14,272 bases of DNA from contig CAUQVP010000042.1 of NCBI GenBank assembly GCA_963521545.1, positions 1-14,272 of the forward strand, in the 5' to 3' direction. How positions within the stretch are numbered: the stretch's first letter is position 1; each line of letters starts with the position of its first letter. This stretch comes from JABCPE02 sp963521545. Lineage in GTDB: Bacteria; Bacteroidota; Bacteroidia; Flavobacteriales; Weeksellaceae. The notes under the pieces were generated by a model, which made no database searches, was not told the DNA's origin, and saw only the letters and a list, made by a program, of their open reading frames with translations. The position numbers and the translations under genes were made by a program. Shown here piece by piece: positions 1 to 7,902 of the stretch.

Positions 1-49
1 AGAGGTTGTGCAGTGCTTTATCTAATTTGTCTTGTAAACTCTGAAACAT
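1..49 (-). CDS. ffh: Signal recognition particle protein Ffh, N-terminal fragment
   Basis: Only the first 16 codons lie in the window; the gene continues past the left edge. The start ATG is at 49-47 and the translation reads MFQSLQDKLDKALHNL. This closely matches the conserved opening of flavobacterial Ffh, whose N-terminal helix (the start of the NG domain) typically begins MFxSLQDKLDKALHN. Ffh is the GTPase that, with SRP RNA, binds signal sequences on ribosomes and delivers them to FtsY at the inner membrane. A -7 element for this gene lies at 72-79, about 20 bases upstream of the ATG. The call rests on a short but distinctive peptide; the rest of the gene cannot be checked here. Confidence 0.8.
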   Translation of the reverse strand, partial: MFQSLQDKLDKALHNL

Positions 50-71
50 AATTTTATTTAATAATGAACTG

Positions 72-79
72 CAAAAATA
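72..79 (-). promoter_or_regulatory. Probable ffh promoter (-7 element)
   Basis: On the minus strand this reads TATTTTTG, a perfect match to the Bacteroidota -7 consensus TAnnTTTG. It would start transcription about 18 bases before the ffh ATG at 49. No good TTTG -33 box is seen at the usual 17-23 base spacing; the nearest lies about 37 bases upstream, so the call is only moderate. Confidence 0.4.
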
Positions 80-125
80 ATAAAATAAATAAATAAAATA
101 AGAGTATTTTCTATTTCAAAATCCT

Positions 126-133
126 TATCTTTG
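126..133 (+). promoter_or_regulatory. Possible promoter (-7 element) of the FISUMP-like gene
   Basis: TATCTTTG fits TAnnTTTG and is the only perfect -7 match on the plus strand between ffh and the 314 start. No clear -33 TTTG accompanies it. If used, it would give a leader of about 175 bases, far longer than the roughly 17-25 bases inferred for most other genes here. The leader holds an AGGAG at 156-160 and a tiny frame (GTG 160 or ATG 178, ending TGA 235-237) that I do not call as a gene. Confidence 0.35.
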
Positions 134-313
134 TTTCGTTTTTCTTGGTAAAACAAGGAGTGAAAAACATCCATGAAATGAGAAAAAAGGTAAATATTGA
201 GAATTATGTAAACATTATTAGTTTGATTATTAAATGATTTTTTATGATAGATGGGATGTTTTCTTGTTATAGAAGAAAAAATCCATAGGTTTTATTTTAC
301 ATTTATAAATATT

Positions 314-1867
314 ATGAATAAAATTATATTTTCTGCATCAGTGCTGTCAGGAATAATGGTTAGTGCACAAGTAGGAATTAACACAGATGCTCCAAAAGCA
401 ACATTACATGTAGTGAGTAGAGTAACAGATCCTACACGCCCACAAGGTGTTGTTCTTCCTCATGCTACAAGTCAACAAATAAAAGATTGGGTAGGGGTTG
501 AGGAAGGAACTTTGATTTACAACATAACAGAAAAATGTGTTCAAAGTTTTAATGGTGTATCTTGGGATAATCTTGGTGGATGTGGAACACATAATGTGCC
601 TGGTAAGGCTACTGCAATAACTAAGATTCCTTTGCCAGCAAGAGTTTCTTTAGAAAATAGTGGTTATTATATAGCTTCTATCTATGATGAAGACTATCTG
701 CCTTATACAAAAGATACTGGAGAAGCAGCCTTTGGGTTCCATAATCCTCAAGGGACAAGGATAGTTTCTCCTTATGAGAATACTATTGATGTTCCTGGTA
801 AGCTTGATACTACAGGAATAGAGGTGGGTATTCCAGTGGTAGCAACATATGGGGCTAATATAACTATTCCTTCTATATCAATAAAGGCAATTGTACCTGC
901 AGAAAAAACAGAAAATAACAGAAATACAGAAATAGAGTTGTTTTTTCCTGGAGATACTTTTATTTATGGAGATAGTGGCACACAAAGAAGATATACTATT
1001 GCGAAATTGAGAGCGGTGACCAATACATTAGAAGTGAAAAAATTAGATATGAACATTGGTAATGGAGTAGACTACAGAGGTATCCAATTAGCAGAATTTT
1101 CTTATTATAAAGATAATAAATACACCATAGAGAGTAAGTTTGATTTTCGTGTGGTAACAGGTATTCCAGATAAAAATTTTTCTGTTCCACAAGGAACGGA
1201 ATCTGGTACAGCCTATAATGGACAATATCTACATAAATTTATTTATGTACCAGCTTATGGATTAGATGGTAAGGTATGGCTTAACAATAATTTAGGTGCG
1301 AATTATTCTAATGTAAATTCTCCAGTATTTAGTCCAGGGAAACAAGCATCTTCCCCTACAGATTTTAATGCATATGGTTCATTATTTCGATCAGGCCATA
1401 ATGCTTACAATACATCACATTTATTAGGTCATGAATTAGTAAAATGGACTAATGCTACTACGGGAGCGCCAGAGATCTCCTCTCTTAGTTGGAACCATAG
1501 TCATTACCCTCCAAATTATGCTTTAAAATTTACGGAATATTGCCCTGATGGTTTCAAAACTCCAACTGCAAATGATTGGATAAGATATGGTAATGTATTA
1601 GCTCAAACAACAAGTGGCCTTGCAAATAACGAGTTTTGGAATGATCTCTCTCTTCGTTTATCTGCTGCTGGATATCGTAATATATATAATGGAACATTAT
1701 TTAATGAACAATCAGCTCGAGGTTATTATTGGTCTAGTACTATCTATTATGATGTTAGTGGGGTTTATACAAATGGTGTATTCCGTCGTCACTTCAAATC
1801 GGAATATACAACAGTTAGTAATGATATTATTTTTAATGGATATTCTATACGCTGTATTAAGGATTAA
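314..1867 (+). CDS. Exported FISUMP-like surface protein, 517 aa
   Basis: A secreted protein, probably surface or envelope associated; its molecular function is unknown. I chose the ATG at 314, not the upstream in-frame start at 251, because it opens directly on a signal peptide (residues 1-19, ending SAQ). The mature protein begins VGINTDAPKATLHV, a head shared by many exported Bacteroidota proteins. Residues 64-90 (GTLIYN..., then the FNGVSW region) are also typical of that class. The C-terminal part resembles the Fibrobacter succinogenes major paralogous domain (TIGR02145): VWLNNNLGA at 321-329, YGSLFRSG at 354-361, CPDGFKTPTANDW at 410-422, YYWSST at 471-476 and GYSIRCIKD at 509-517. The four cysteines (75, 90, 410, 514) could pair as two disulfides, one at each end. 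There is no type IX secretion C-terminal signal and no lipobox. It is more AT-rich than the neighbouring housekeeping genes and stands alone, flanked by long AT-rich gaps. Confidence 0.8.
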   Translation: MNKIIFSASVLSGIMVSAQVGINTDAPKATLHVVSRVTDPTRPQGVVLPHATSQQIKDWVGVEEGTLIYNITEKCVQSFNGVSWDNLGGCGTHNVPGKATAITKIPLPARVSLENSGYYIASIYDEDYLPYTKDTGEAAFGFHNPQGTRIVSPYENTIDVPGKLDTTGIEVGIPVVATYGANITIPSISIKAIVPAEKTENNRNTEIELFFPGDTFIYGDSGTQRRYTIAKLRAVTNTLEVKKLDMNIGNGVDYRGIQLAEFSYYKDNKYTIESKFDFRVVTGIPDKNFSVPQGTESGTAYNGQYLHKFIYVPAYGLDGKVWLNNNLGANYSNVNSPVFSPGKQASSPTDFNAYGSLFRSGHNAYNTSHLLGHELVKWTNATTGAPEISSLSWNHSHYPPNYALKFTEYCPDGFKTPTANDWIRYGNVLAQTTSGLANNEFWNDLSLRLSAAGYRNIYNGTLFNEQSARGYYWSSTIYYDVSGVYTNGVFRRHFKSEYTTVSNDIIFNGYSIRCIKD

Positions 1868-2101
1868 TATATAATGTATAAGGAAAGTGTATGAGGAGAG
1901 ATATCAAATATGTTTCTGCCATATCTTGCAAAAAATATATAAGTAGTATTTCTGTTGGATGTTTATAAATTAAAAAATCTATATTTTGTATACATAGACT
2001 TTTTAATAAACACAAAAATATTTTTTATGTTCATTACTTTTTTAGATGTTAAAAAATACTTTTCTCAATAAAATCACAAATTGAACTCAAAAAAGTGAGT
2101 T
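1868..2101. other. AT-rich intergenic stretch without a gene
   Basis: This is the first part of the 321-base gap between the FISUMP-like gene and the convergent M16 peptidase gene. I see no plausible coding frame, RNA gene or mobile-element end. A short perfect hairpin AACTCA/TGAGTT sits at 2084-2101 with a loop of six bases. A minus-strand TATTTTTG at 2013-2020 looks like a -7 element but has no partner box and would drive only antisense transcription, so it is not called. Confidence 0.6.
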
Positions 2102-2124
2102 TAGAATAGTAGCTAACTATTTTA
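2102..2124 (+). terminator. Weak possible terminator of the FISUMP-like gene
   Basis: TAGAATAGT pairs with ACTATTTTA around an AGCTA loop (nine pairs including one G-U), followed by TTTCACTTTT. The stem is AT-rich and lies 234 bases past the stop codon, so the stronger hairpin at 2146-2175 may do the job instead. Confidence 0.3.
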
Positions 2125-2145
2125 TTTCACTTTTCAAAAAAATAA

Positions 2146-2175
2146 AAAAGACCTTACAAATCTGTAAGGTCTTTT
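2146..2175 (-). terminator. Strong hairpin terminator, M16 gene; possibly bidirectional
   Basis: A perfect 13-bp stem (AAAAGACCTTACA with TGTAAGGTCTTTT) around a four-base loop lies 13 bases beyond the stop codon of the M16 gene. Read on the minus strand, it is followed by a T-rich run (TTTTTATTTTTTTG, counting the last stem bases). Read on the plus strand, it ends in TCTTTTG, so it may also stop transcripts from the FISUMP-like gene. Confidence 0.85.
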
Positions 2176-2188
2176 GTTTAGACAAGGT

Positions 2189-5113
2189 CTAGTATCCGAA
2201 AATTTCTTCGAGGCTTACCTCTACGAATTCTCCCATTTTGCTGATAGCCGCCATGTCAAGGTTTTCTTTCTTCCCTATGATCGCCGTATTGTAGCTTATC
2301 GGCTTTATCTTTTGGTTGTAGAAATTGGTCAGTTTCGCCAGATCTAGATTTTGGATTTCAGCATAGACATCTTTACGAATATCGTGGTTAAAGCCTAATT
2401 TCTGCGTTGCCAGATAGTTGAAATAGATATTCTGTTTGGTCAGTCTCTGTGATGCTATCTGCTTGAGCGAAGAGTTTTTAGCATTGTCAAACTGCGCTGG
2501 TATCTGTGGAAGATTTGCCATCAGTCCGTTCATCGCTTCTACGGCTTGTCCCAGCTTGTTCGCCTGTGTTCCTATGTAGTTTACCACATAGTCATGCTTT
2601 CCTTTTTCGCCAGAGCGGGAATAGTTCACATACGCGGAATAAGCTAAAGAACGAGCCTCACGGATTTCCTGAAATACGATAGATGAAAGCCCAGAACCGA
2701 AATACTCATTGAAAACGCTGGATTTCCCAAAGTCTTTCAGGTCTACGGCTTCGCCTCTTCCCACTTTGCTCATTTCCACCTGCACCATATCATAGTTTGT
2801 AAAATATACTTTTCCGTCTGTGCTAGGCTCAGCATAGATTTTAGCTGCAGGAAGGTCGTATTTCGCATTAGATTTTTTGATAATCGGACTTAGGTTTTTC
2901 TTGAATTTCTCCAAATCTTTTCCGTAGAAAAATACTTCGTACGGCGCATTTACTATGTTTTTCGCCATAGATACGAAATCCTCTGCTTTTGCCGAAAGAA
3001 GGCGTTCCTTGCTTACCACATCTCTGAATCTGGAGTTCTTGCCGTATCTCGCATAGCTGGTAAGTGCCGCCATGATGTTTTTCTTATCTTTTTTGGCTAC
3101 TTCACGAGATTCTAAAATGGTATTTACTACCGTTTTATAGATGTTTTCATCAGCTTTCAGATTTCTAAGCCAATGGTCAAACAGCTCTGCACCTTTCGCT
3201 AAATTCTCCTCCAAACCAGACAAAGTAATATTGATACGATCTTTGTCCACACGAATACTGTGATTGATACCAAGTTTAAAGAACTCTTTTTTCAGCTCCT
3301 CTGGGCTGTATTTGTCCGTTCCTAAATAATCGAACAAAGTAAACGCCACGGAAAGTTCCTTATTATTATCCGTTCCGAATGGGAAAATATAATTCATTTG
3401 AGCCAGATTATTCTTCTTGTTTTGAATAAAACTCAGCTTCACGCCATTGATGTTGTCTGTTTTTATTTCTTTTTGATAATCTACGAAAACAGGCTTTATT
3501 TCCTCTACTTTCTCATTTAGTATAGATTTTAGGAACGGAGATTGAGCCTCTCTGTTTAGCTCTATCGGTGTGATTCCTGGGTTTTCCACACGGACAAGCT
3601 TGTCATTATCACCTTTTTCTTTGTAAACAATCACATAATTATCCTTAAAGAAATCATTCGCAAATTTCACAACATCCGCTTTTGTGATTTTTTCATACTC
3701 CTGAATATCTTCCAGCTCCTGCTCCCAGCTTCTCTCGTAGATGTAAGCATCGTATAACGATGAAGCTAACCCATCAGCTGTTTCCCAGCTTTTTAGACGG
3801 TCTTTTTTCATATTCTTGATGATGGCATTCAGCATCCAGTCTGGGAATTCTCCTTTTTTAACCAAATTTACCTGTTCCAAAAGAAGGTTTTTCGCCTCAT
3901 CTAGGGACTGATTTTCCTTTGGTATAGCAGAAATAGCCAAATATCCATACTGCTTAAGAGAAACTCCATGTGCTACTGAGTGAAGTACTTTTTGTTTTTG
4001 GTTTAGATTTAAATCCAAAAGCCCTGCATCATTGTTTTTTGTGCTGAGAATCTGCGCTACCAGCTCAGTCATTCTCGCTTCTTTTGTTCCGTAGCTGTCA
4101 GTTCTCCATGCCATTTGTAATCGTGGAGCAGAAGGGCTTTTTACCACTCTTTTCACGATTTTGTCCATTGGTTTTTCTACGATTTGTGATTTTTTCGGTA
4201 ATGCTTTAGGCTTAAAGTTCCCGAAATATTTCTGAGCCAAAAGAATAGTCTTATCAAAATCCAAATCTCCTACCAGCACCAGCGCATAGTTGTTCGGCAC
4301 ATAGTATTCATTGAAATACTTGTGAATAGCCACCATAGAAGGGTTTTTCAGATGCTCAGACTTCCCGATAGTGGTCTGCTGTCCGTTCGGGTGCGTAGGG
4401 AATAGGGCGTCCATCAGCTCGTAGCTCATCAGTCGGCCGTCGTTGTCCTGTCCTCGGTTAAACTCTTCATAAACAGCTTCCAGCTCGGTGTGGAACAGCC
4501 TTAGAACCAGTTCAGAGAATCGCTCTTGTTCTACTTTGAACCATTTTTCCAGCTCGTTACTTGGGATATTGTTTTTATAAACCGTTTCATCCAGCCAAGT
4601 GTGGGCGTTAGTCCCAGTAGCTCCAAGGGAAGAAATCGCCTTGTCGTATTCGTTGGCAATGGCATATTTAGATGCTTCTTTAGAGATGGCATCTATCTTT
4701 TTGTAGATTTCTTTTTTCTTTTCAGGATTTTTTTCTGCTTTGTGCTGTTCGTAGAGGTCAGAAATTTGTTTTATGTATTTTTTCTCTTTTGCCCAGTCCT
4801 GCGTTCCTATTTTAGAAGTTCCTTTGAACATCATATGCTCCAGATAGTGAGCCAGCCCAGTGTTGTCAGCAGGGTCGTTATTACTTCCCGTTCTCACAGG
4901 GATATAGGTCTGGATTCTTGGCGCATCAGAGTTTTTTGCTAAATAAACTTTTAGTCCGTTTTTCAGAGTATAGACTCTCACGCCGTTTTCATCATTAGAA
5001 ACCGTAACATACGAGAAACCATTTCTGTCCGTATGTTTTATCTCCTCATAGTTTTGCGCTTGAATAGTATTCATCATCAATGCTAATGCTAATGTGGTTA
5101 AAACTTTTTTCAT
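2189..5113 (-). CDS. Exported M16 family zinc metallopeptidase, 974 aa
   Basis: A large insulinase/pitrilysin-type zinc protease, expected in the periplasm, that would degrade peptides or small unfolded proteins. The start at 5113 opens a signal peptide (residues 1-20, ending IQAQ). The alternative start at 5137 falls inside the predicted promoter and is rejected. The catalytic inverted zinc motif HxxEH is intact as HYLEH at 89-93 (H89, E92, H93). The third zinc ligand is probably one of the glutamates in ELEAVYEEF at 210-218. Between them lies a Lys/Glu-rich helical insert (about 105-160), which is usual in the long PqqL-like subfamily. The C-terminal half (about 530-940) looks like the second, non-catalytic M16 repeat, with the family's R-x-x-x-Y region near residues 830-845 (EIREARSLAYSAYVNYSR). 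Length is normal for the two-repeat bacterial enzymes. The gene is monocistronic: it has its own promoter and terminator. Substrate unknown. Confidence 0.92.
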   Translation of the reverse strand: MKKVLTTLALALMMNTIQAQNYEEIKHTDRNGFSYVTVSNDENGVRVYTLKNGLKVYLAKNSDAPRIQTYIPVRTGSNNDPADNTGLAHYLEHMMFKGTSKIGTQDWAKEKKYIKQISDLYEQHKAEKNPEKKKEIYKKIDAISKEASKYAIANEYDKAISSLGATGTNAHTWLDETVYKNNIPSNELEKWFKVEQERFSELVLRLFHTELEAVYEEFNRGQDNDGRLMSYELMDALFPTHPNGQQTTIGKSEHLKNPSMVAIHKYFNEYYVPNNYALVLVGDLDFDKTILLAQKYFGNFKPKALPKKSQIVEKPMDKIVKRVVKSPSAPRLQMAWRTDSYGTKEARMTELVAQILSTKNNDAGLLDLNLNQKQKVLHSVAHGVSLKQYGYLAISAIPKENQSLDEAKNLLLEQVNLVKKGEFPDWMLNAIIKNMKKDRLKSWETADGLASSLYDAYIYERSWEQELEDIQEYEKITKADVVKFANDFFKDNYVIVYKEKGDNDKLVRVENPGITPIELNREAQSPFLKSILNEKVEEIKPVFVDYQKEIKTDNINGVKLSFIQNKKNNLAQMNYIFPFGTDNNKELSVAFTLFDYLGTDKYSPEELKKEFFKLGINHSIRVDKDRINITLSGLEENLAKGAELFDHWLRNLKADENIYKTVVNTILESREVAKKDKKNIMAALTSYARYGKNSRFRDVVSKERLLSAKAEDFVSMAKNIVNAPYEVFFYGKDLEKFKKNLSPIIKKSNAKYDLPAAKIYAEPSTDGKVYFTNYDMVQVEMSKVGRGEAVDLKDFGKSSVFNEYFGSGLSSIVFQEIREARSLAYSAYVNYSRSGEKGKHDYVVNYIGTQANKLGQAVEAMNGLMANLPQIPAQFDNAKNSSLKQIASQRLTKQNIYFNYLATQKLGFNHDIRKDVYAEIQNLDLAKLTNFYNQKIKPISYNTAIIGKKENLDMAAISKMGEFVEVSLEEIFGY

Positions 5114-5134
5114 GAAATTAAATTTAAATGGAAA

Positions 5135-5169
5135 CAAAGGTAACCAAAAATATTAAATCCATAAACAAA
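5135..5169 (-). promoter_or_regulatory. Promoter of the M16 peptidase gene
   Basis: On the minus strand, TTTG (5169-5166) is followed after 23 bases by TACCTTTG (5142-5135), matching the Bacteroidota TTTG/TAnnTTTG arrangement at the long end of its spacing range. The predicted transcript starts near 5130, giving a leader of about 17 bases before the ATG at 5113 and supporting that start. Confidence 0.65.
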
Positions 5170-5242
5170 GCCAGCGCCTTATTTTATATTTTATTAAAAA
5201 AGAAAGATTCCGTATATTAGTCGCATAAAAATATTAAAAACA

Positions 5243-6160
5243 TTGAGCGCATTTCTTACCATATTAGGTTTTAATTCTGCCATACCTACCGTGACTTCCT
5301 CGCCTACGGCACAGCTTTTGGAAATAGCAGAACGGCATTTTCTGATAGACTGCGGCGAGGGAACGCAGGTGCAGCTGAGAAAAGCCAAAGCCAAGTTTTC
5401 TAAAATCAATCATATTTTTATTTCTCATCTCCACGGCGACCATTGTTTCGGGCTTCCTGGGCTTATTTCGTCCTTTCAGCTGCTCGGCAGGGAAACGCCG
5501 CTGCATATTTACGGGCCTGTGGGCATTCAGGAGCTGATAGAAACCGTGCTGAGGCTTACCGAGACCAACAAGGGATTTGAACTGGTTTTCCACGAATTAA
5601 AGGGAAAAGAATCCGTGCTTGTTTTTGAAGACAGCAAGGTGGAAGTTTATACCATTCCGCTAAATCACAGGATTTACTGCAATGGCTATCTTTTCAAGGA
5701 AAAACCAAAGGAACGCCACCTGAATATGAAAGAAATCGCCAAATATCCAGAAATAGAAGTCTGTGATTATCATAATATCAAACGAGGGAAAGATATTGTC
5801 CTAAGTGATGGTTATGTCCTTAAAAATGAAACACTTACCACTCCGCCCGAGGCGTCTGTTTCTTACGCTTTTTGTAGTGATACCCGCTATCTGGAGTCGG
5901 TAATTTCCATTATCGAAGGAGTAGATTTGCTCTATCACGAGGCTACTTTTTTAGATGATTTGAAGGAATTAGCCAAACATACAGGGCATTCTACTGCGAT
6001 AGAGGCAGCAATAATTGCAGAAAAAGCCAAAGTGAAAAAGTTGATTTTAGGGCATTTTTCTAATCGATATACGGATTATTCGGTGTTTTTAGAAGAAGCC
6101 AAAGTTGTATTCAAAAACGCCCATCTGCCCAAAGCCTTAGAACGCGTAGAAATAAATTGA
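5243..6160 (+). CDS. rnz: Ribonuclease Z (tRNA 3'-end endonuclease), 305 aa
   Basis: A cytoplasmic zinc endonuclease that cuts the 3' trailer from tRNA precursors. The metallo-beta-lactamase fold shows all expected ligands: HLHGDH at 62-67 (H62, H64, D66, H67), H142 in PLNH, D213 in CSDTRY, H249 in TGHST and H271 in LGHFSNRY. DCGEGTQ at 36-42 is the typical RNase Z opening motif. The 150-160 region (GYLFKEKP) also matches the family. Length is normal (about 300 aa). The start is a TTG at 5243: the encoded MSAFLTILGFNSAIPT aligns with family N-termini, and no ATG lies upstream before the in-frame TAA at 5195-5197. It heads a compact plus-strand cluster; pldA begins 14 bases after its stop. No perfect TAnnTTTG box is visible upstream, only the one-mismatch TATATTAG at 5213-5220. 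Confidence 0.95.
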   Translation: MSAFLTILGFNSAIPTVTSSPTAQLLEIAERHFLIDCGEGTQVQLRKAKAKFSKINHIFISHLHGDHCFGLPGLISSFQLLGRETPLHIYGPVGIQELIETVLRLTETNKGFELVFHELKGKESVLVFEDSKVEVYTIPLNHRIYCNGYLFKEKPKERHLNMKEIAKYPEIEVCDYHNIKRGKDIVLSDGYVLKNETLTTPPEASVSYAFCSDTRYLESVISIIEGVDLLYHEATFLDDLKELAKHTGHSTAIEAAIIAEKAKVKKLILGHFSNRYTDYSVFLEEAKVVFKNAHLPKALERVEIN

Positions 6161-6174
6161 GATTAACTAAAATA

Positions 6175-7104
6175 ATGAGCCAAAAAATACTTTTATTTTT
6201 ATTCTTGCTGGTGAATATTGCCGTGTTTTCGCAGGAAACAGACACATTACAGACCGCACAAGAAAATCCAGATACATCTATTTTCAAGGGAGGCTTTTCT
6301 GAACCCATAGACCGCATGTGGGAGCTGAGAGAACCTTATAAACGCGGAACTTTTAGTCTGAAGGCGCATAGACCCAATTATATCATTCTTTCCAGATATT
6401 CAAGCCTTCCTAATAGACAGCCTGTGAGCCTGAATGCCAACCGAGAAGTTCCAGAATATAAAAACTTTCAAAATATAGAAGCAAAATTTCAGGTCAGTCT
6501 GAAAGCCAAGGTGTTACAGGGTGCTTTTTGGAACAAAGGCGACCTTTGGTTAGGTTTTACCCAGCAGTCTTTTTGGCAAGTTTATAATGGGAAAATGTCC
6601 CGTCCCTTCCGCGAGACCAACTATGAGCCAGAGCTGATGTTCATCTATCCGCTGAACCTATCCGCTGGGAAATTTAGAATTAAAATGGCGGGAATATCCG
6701 TAAATCACCAGTCCAACGGAAAGGAGGAACTGCTCTCGCGAAGCTGGAACAGGCTTATTCTCATGACTGCTTTTGAGTGGGGAGATTTTGCTATCACCAA
6801 TAAATTATGGCAGAGATTTACCGAAAAAGGGGACGATGATGATAATCCCGGCATAGAGGAATATGTGGGAAGAACCGAATTTACCATCGGTTACACCAGA
6901 AAAAAGCATATTTTTTCTTTGGTTTTGCGTAATAATCTGAATATCAAGCATAATAGAGGTTTTGCGGAGTTTTCTTGGATTTATCCTATCAAAGGAACTC
7001 TTAAGATGATGTTTCAGGCATCTCACGGCTATGGAGATTCTCTGATTGATTATAATCATAAACAGACCATAATCGGTTTAGGAGCTGTTTTTTTTCCGAT
7101 GTAA
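6175..7104 (+). CDS. pldA: Outer membrane phospholipase A (OMPLA/PldA), 309 aa
   Basis: A calcium-dependent outer membrane beta-barrel that hydrolyses phospholipids which reach the outer leaflet. The ATG at 6175 opens a clean signal peptide (1-20, ending VFSQ); an in-frame TTG at 6157 overlaps the rnz stop and adds residues before the signal peptide, so I reject it. The catalytic triad of the family is preserved with exact E. coli spacing: H178 and S180 in NHQSNGK and N192 in SRSWNR (E. coli H142, S144, N156). S188 corresponds to the calcium-site serine S152. Amphipathic strands alternate through the rest, and the protein ends in a short strand, AVFFPM, with the terminal-aromatic pattern of barrels. 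It lies 14 bases after rnz and 10 bases before the next gene, so co-transcription is likely, although the functions are unrelated. Confidence 0.9.
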   Translation: MSQKILLFLFLLVNIAVFSQETDTLQTAQENPDTSIFKGGFSEPIDRMWELREPYKRGTFSLKAHRPNYIILSRYSSLPNRQPVSLNANREVPEYKNFQNIEAKFQVSLKAKVLQGAFWNKGDLWLGFTQQSFWQVYNGKMSRPFRETNYEPELMFIYPLNLSAGKFRIKMAGISVNHQSNGKEELLSRSWNRLILMTAFEWGDFAITNKLWQRFTEKGDDDDNPGIEEYVGRTEFTIGYTRKKHIFSLVLRNNLNIKHNRGFAEFSWIYPIKGTLKMMFQASHGYGDSLIDYNHKQTIIGLGAVFFPM

Positions 7105-7114
7105 CTTGTATATA

Positions 7115-7876
7115 ATGAATGATTTAAAATCTTTTTTGGACGAAAAAGCCGAGCAGTATAATCATCCTGATTTCGTGCTGGGAGATCCTATTCAGATGCT
7201 GCATCGTTTCGAGCTGAAACAGGATATAGAGATTATGGGTTTTTTAACGGCAACTATCGCTTGGGGAAACCGAAAATCCATCATCAAAAGCGCAGAAAAA
7301 ATGCTCATGATGATGGGCAGTTCGCCGTATGATTTTGTGATGAATTTCACGGAAAAAGATTTTGAAAAAATGGAGGACAAAGCCATTCACAGGACATTTT
7401 CTTTGGAGGATTTTCAGTTTTTTCTGTCTTCTCTGCGAAAGATTTATACCAAGAACGAAAGTTTAGAAAATCTATTTTTATTAAAAGAAGGCGAGACCAA
7501 TTTTTATCACGCTTTGGAGCGTTTTAGAAATGCTTTTTTTGAGAATGATTTTCAGCACCGAAGCCAGAAACATATCAGTTCCACTTATAAAAATTCCGCT
7601 GCGAAAAGGCTGATGATGTATCTTCGCTGGATGGTGCGGAAGGATAATAAGGGCGTGGATTTGGGAATATGGGAAAATATCGGTCAGGAATATTTGTCCG
7701 TTCCGCTGGATGTCCATGTGGGGAATATTTCGCGGAAACTAGGGCTGATAAAGAGAACTCAGAACGACTGGAAAACGGTGGAAGAACTTGATTTTCAACT
7801 GAGAAAAATGGATGAAAAAGACCCTGCAAAGTATGATTTTGCGCTGTTTGGTCTGGGAGTATTTGAGAATTTTTAG
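7115..7876 (+). CDS. TIGR02757 (DUF2400) family protein, 253 aa
   Basis: A conserved Bacteroidota protein of unknown function, predicted cytoplasmic. The ATG at 7115 gives MNDLKSFLDEKAEQYN, the usual family start; an in-frame TTG at 7106 is rejected. Family signatures include GFLTATIAWGNRKSI (42-56), AAKRLMMYLRWMVRKDN (162-178), VPLDVHVGNISRKLGL (196-211) and DPAKYDFALFGLG (236-248). The C-terminal pattern P-L-D-x-H-V, then R-x-L-G-L, then a Val-Glu-containing helix and a Gly near the end, looks like the catalytic part of HhH-GPD DNA glycosylases such as endonuclease III, with D199 where those enzymes have the catalytic Asp. There are no C-terminal iron-sulfur cysteines. This resemblance is my own reading and does not prove glycosylase activity. 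It sits 10 bases after pldA, in the rnz cluster. Confidence 0.85.
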   Translation: MNDLKSFLDEKAEQYNHPDFVLGDPIQMLHRFELKQDIEIMGFLTATIAWGNRKSIIKSAEKMLMMMGSSPYDFVMNFTEKDFEKMEDKAIHRTFSLEDFQFFLSSLRKIYTKNESLENLFLLKEGETNFYHALERFRNAFFENDFQHRSQKHISSTYKNSAAKRLMMYLRWMVRKDNKGVDLGIWENIGQEYLSVPLDVHVGNISRKLGLIKRTQNDWKTVEELDFQLRKMDEKDPAKYDFALFGLGVFENF

Positions 7877-7902
7877 AAATAAATAAAATTTAATTTTTTA
7901 TA

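Noticed and set aside
160..237. Leader peptide frame (GTG 160 or ATG 178) preceded by AGGAG
   Set aside because: The composition is that of random AT-rich DNA and the AGGAG is badly spaced for either start; noted only as part of the long leader.
1614..1874. Hydrophobic 86-residue frame inside the end of the FISUMP-like gene (plus strand, other frame)
   Set aside because: It overlaps the conserved FISUMP-like tail, which clearly is the coding frame; AT-rich DNA read out of frame yields hydrophobic codons.
1891..1968. 25-codon frame just after the FISUMP-like gene
   Set aside because: Too short, no recognisable motif, no promoter; chance frame in AT-rich DNA.
2013..2020. Minus-strand TATTTTTG resembling a -7 box
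   Set aside because: No -33 partner, and it would only transcribe antisense into the 3' end of the FISUMP-like gene.
2189..2206. M16 peptidase and MBL hydrolase both end in (I/V)FGY
   Set aside because: A three- to four-residue match between unrelated folds; most likely coincidence and not a shared sorting tag.
4640..4805. Lys/Glu-rich insert between the zinc motif and third ligand of the M16 peptidase
   Set aside because: This insert is usual in long PqqL-like M16 proteins of Bacteroidota, so it is not a novelty.
4526..4942. 138-residue plus-strand frame antisense to the M16 catalytic domain
   Set aside because: The minus strand encodes the intact HxxEH region; the antisense product resembles no family and has no promoter.
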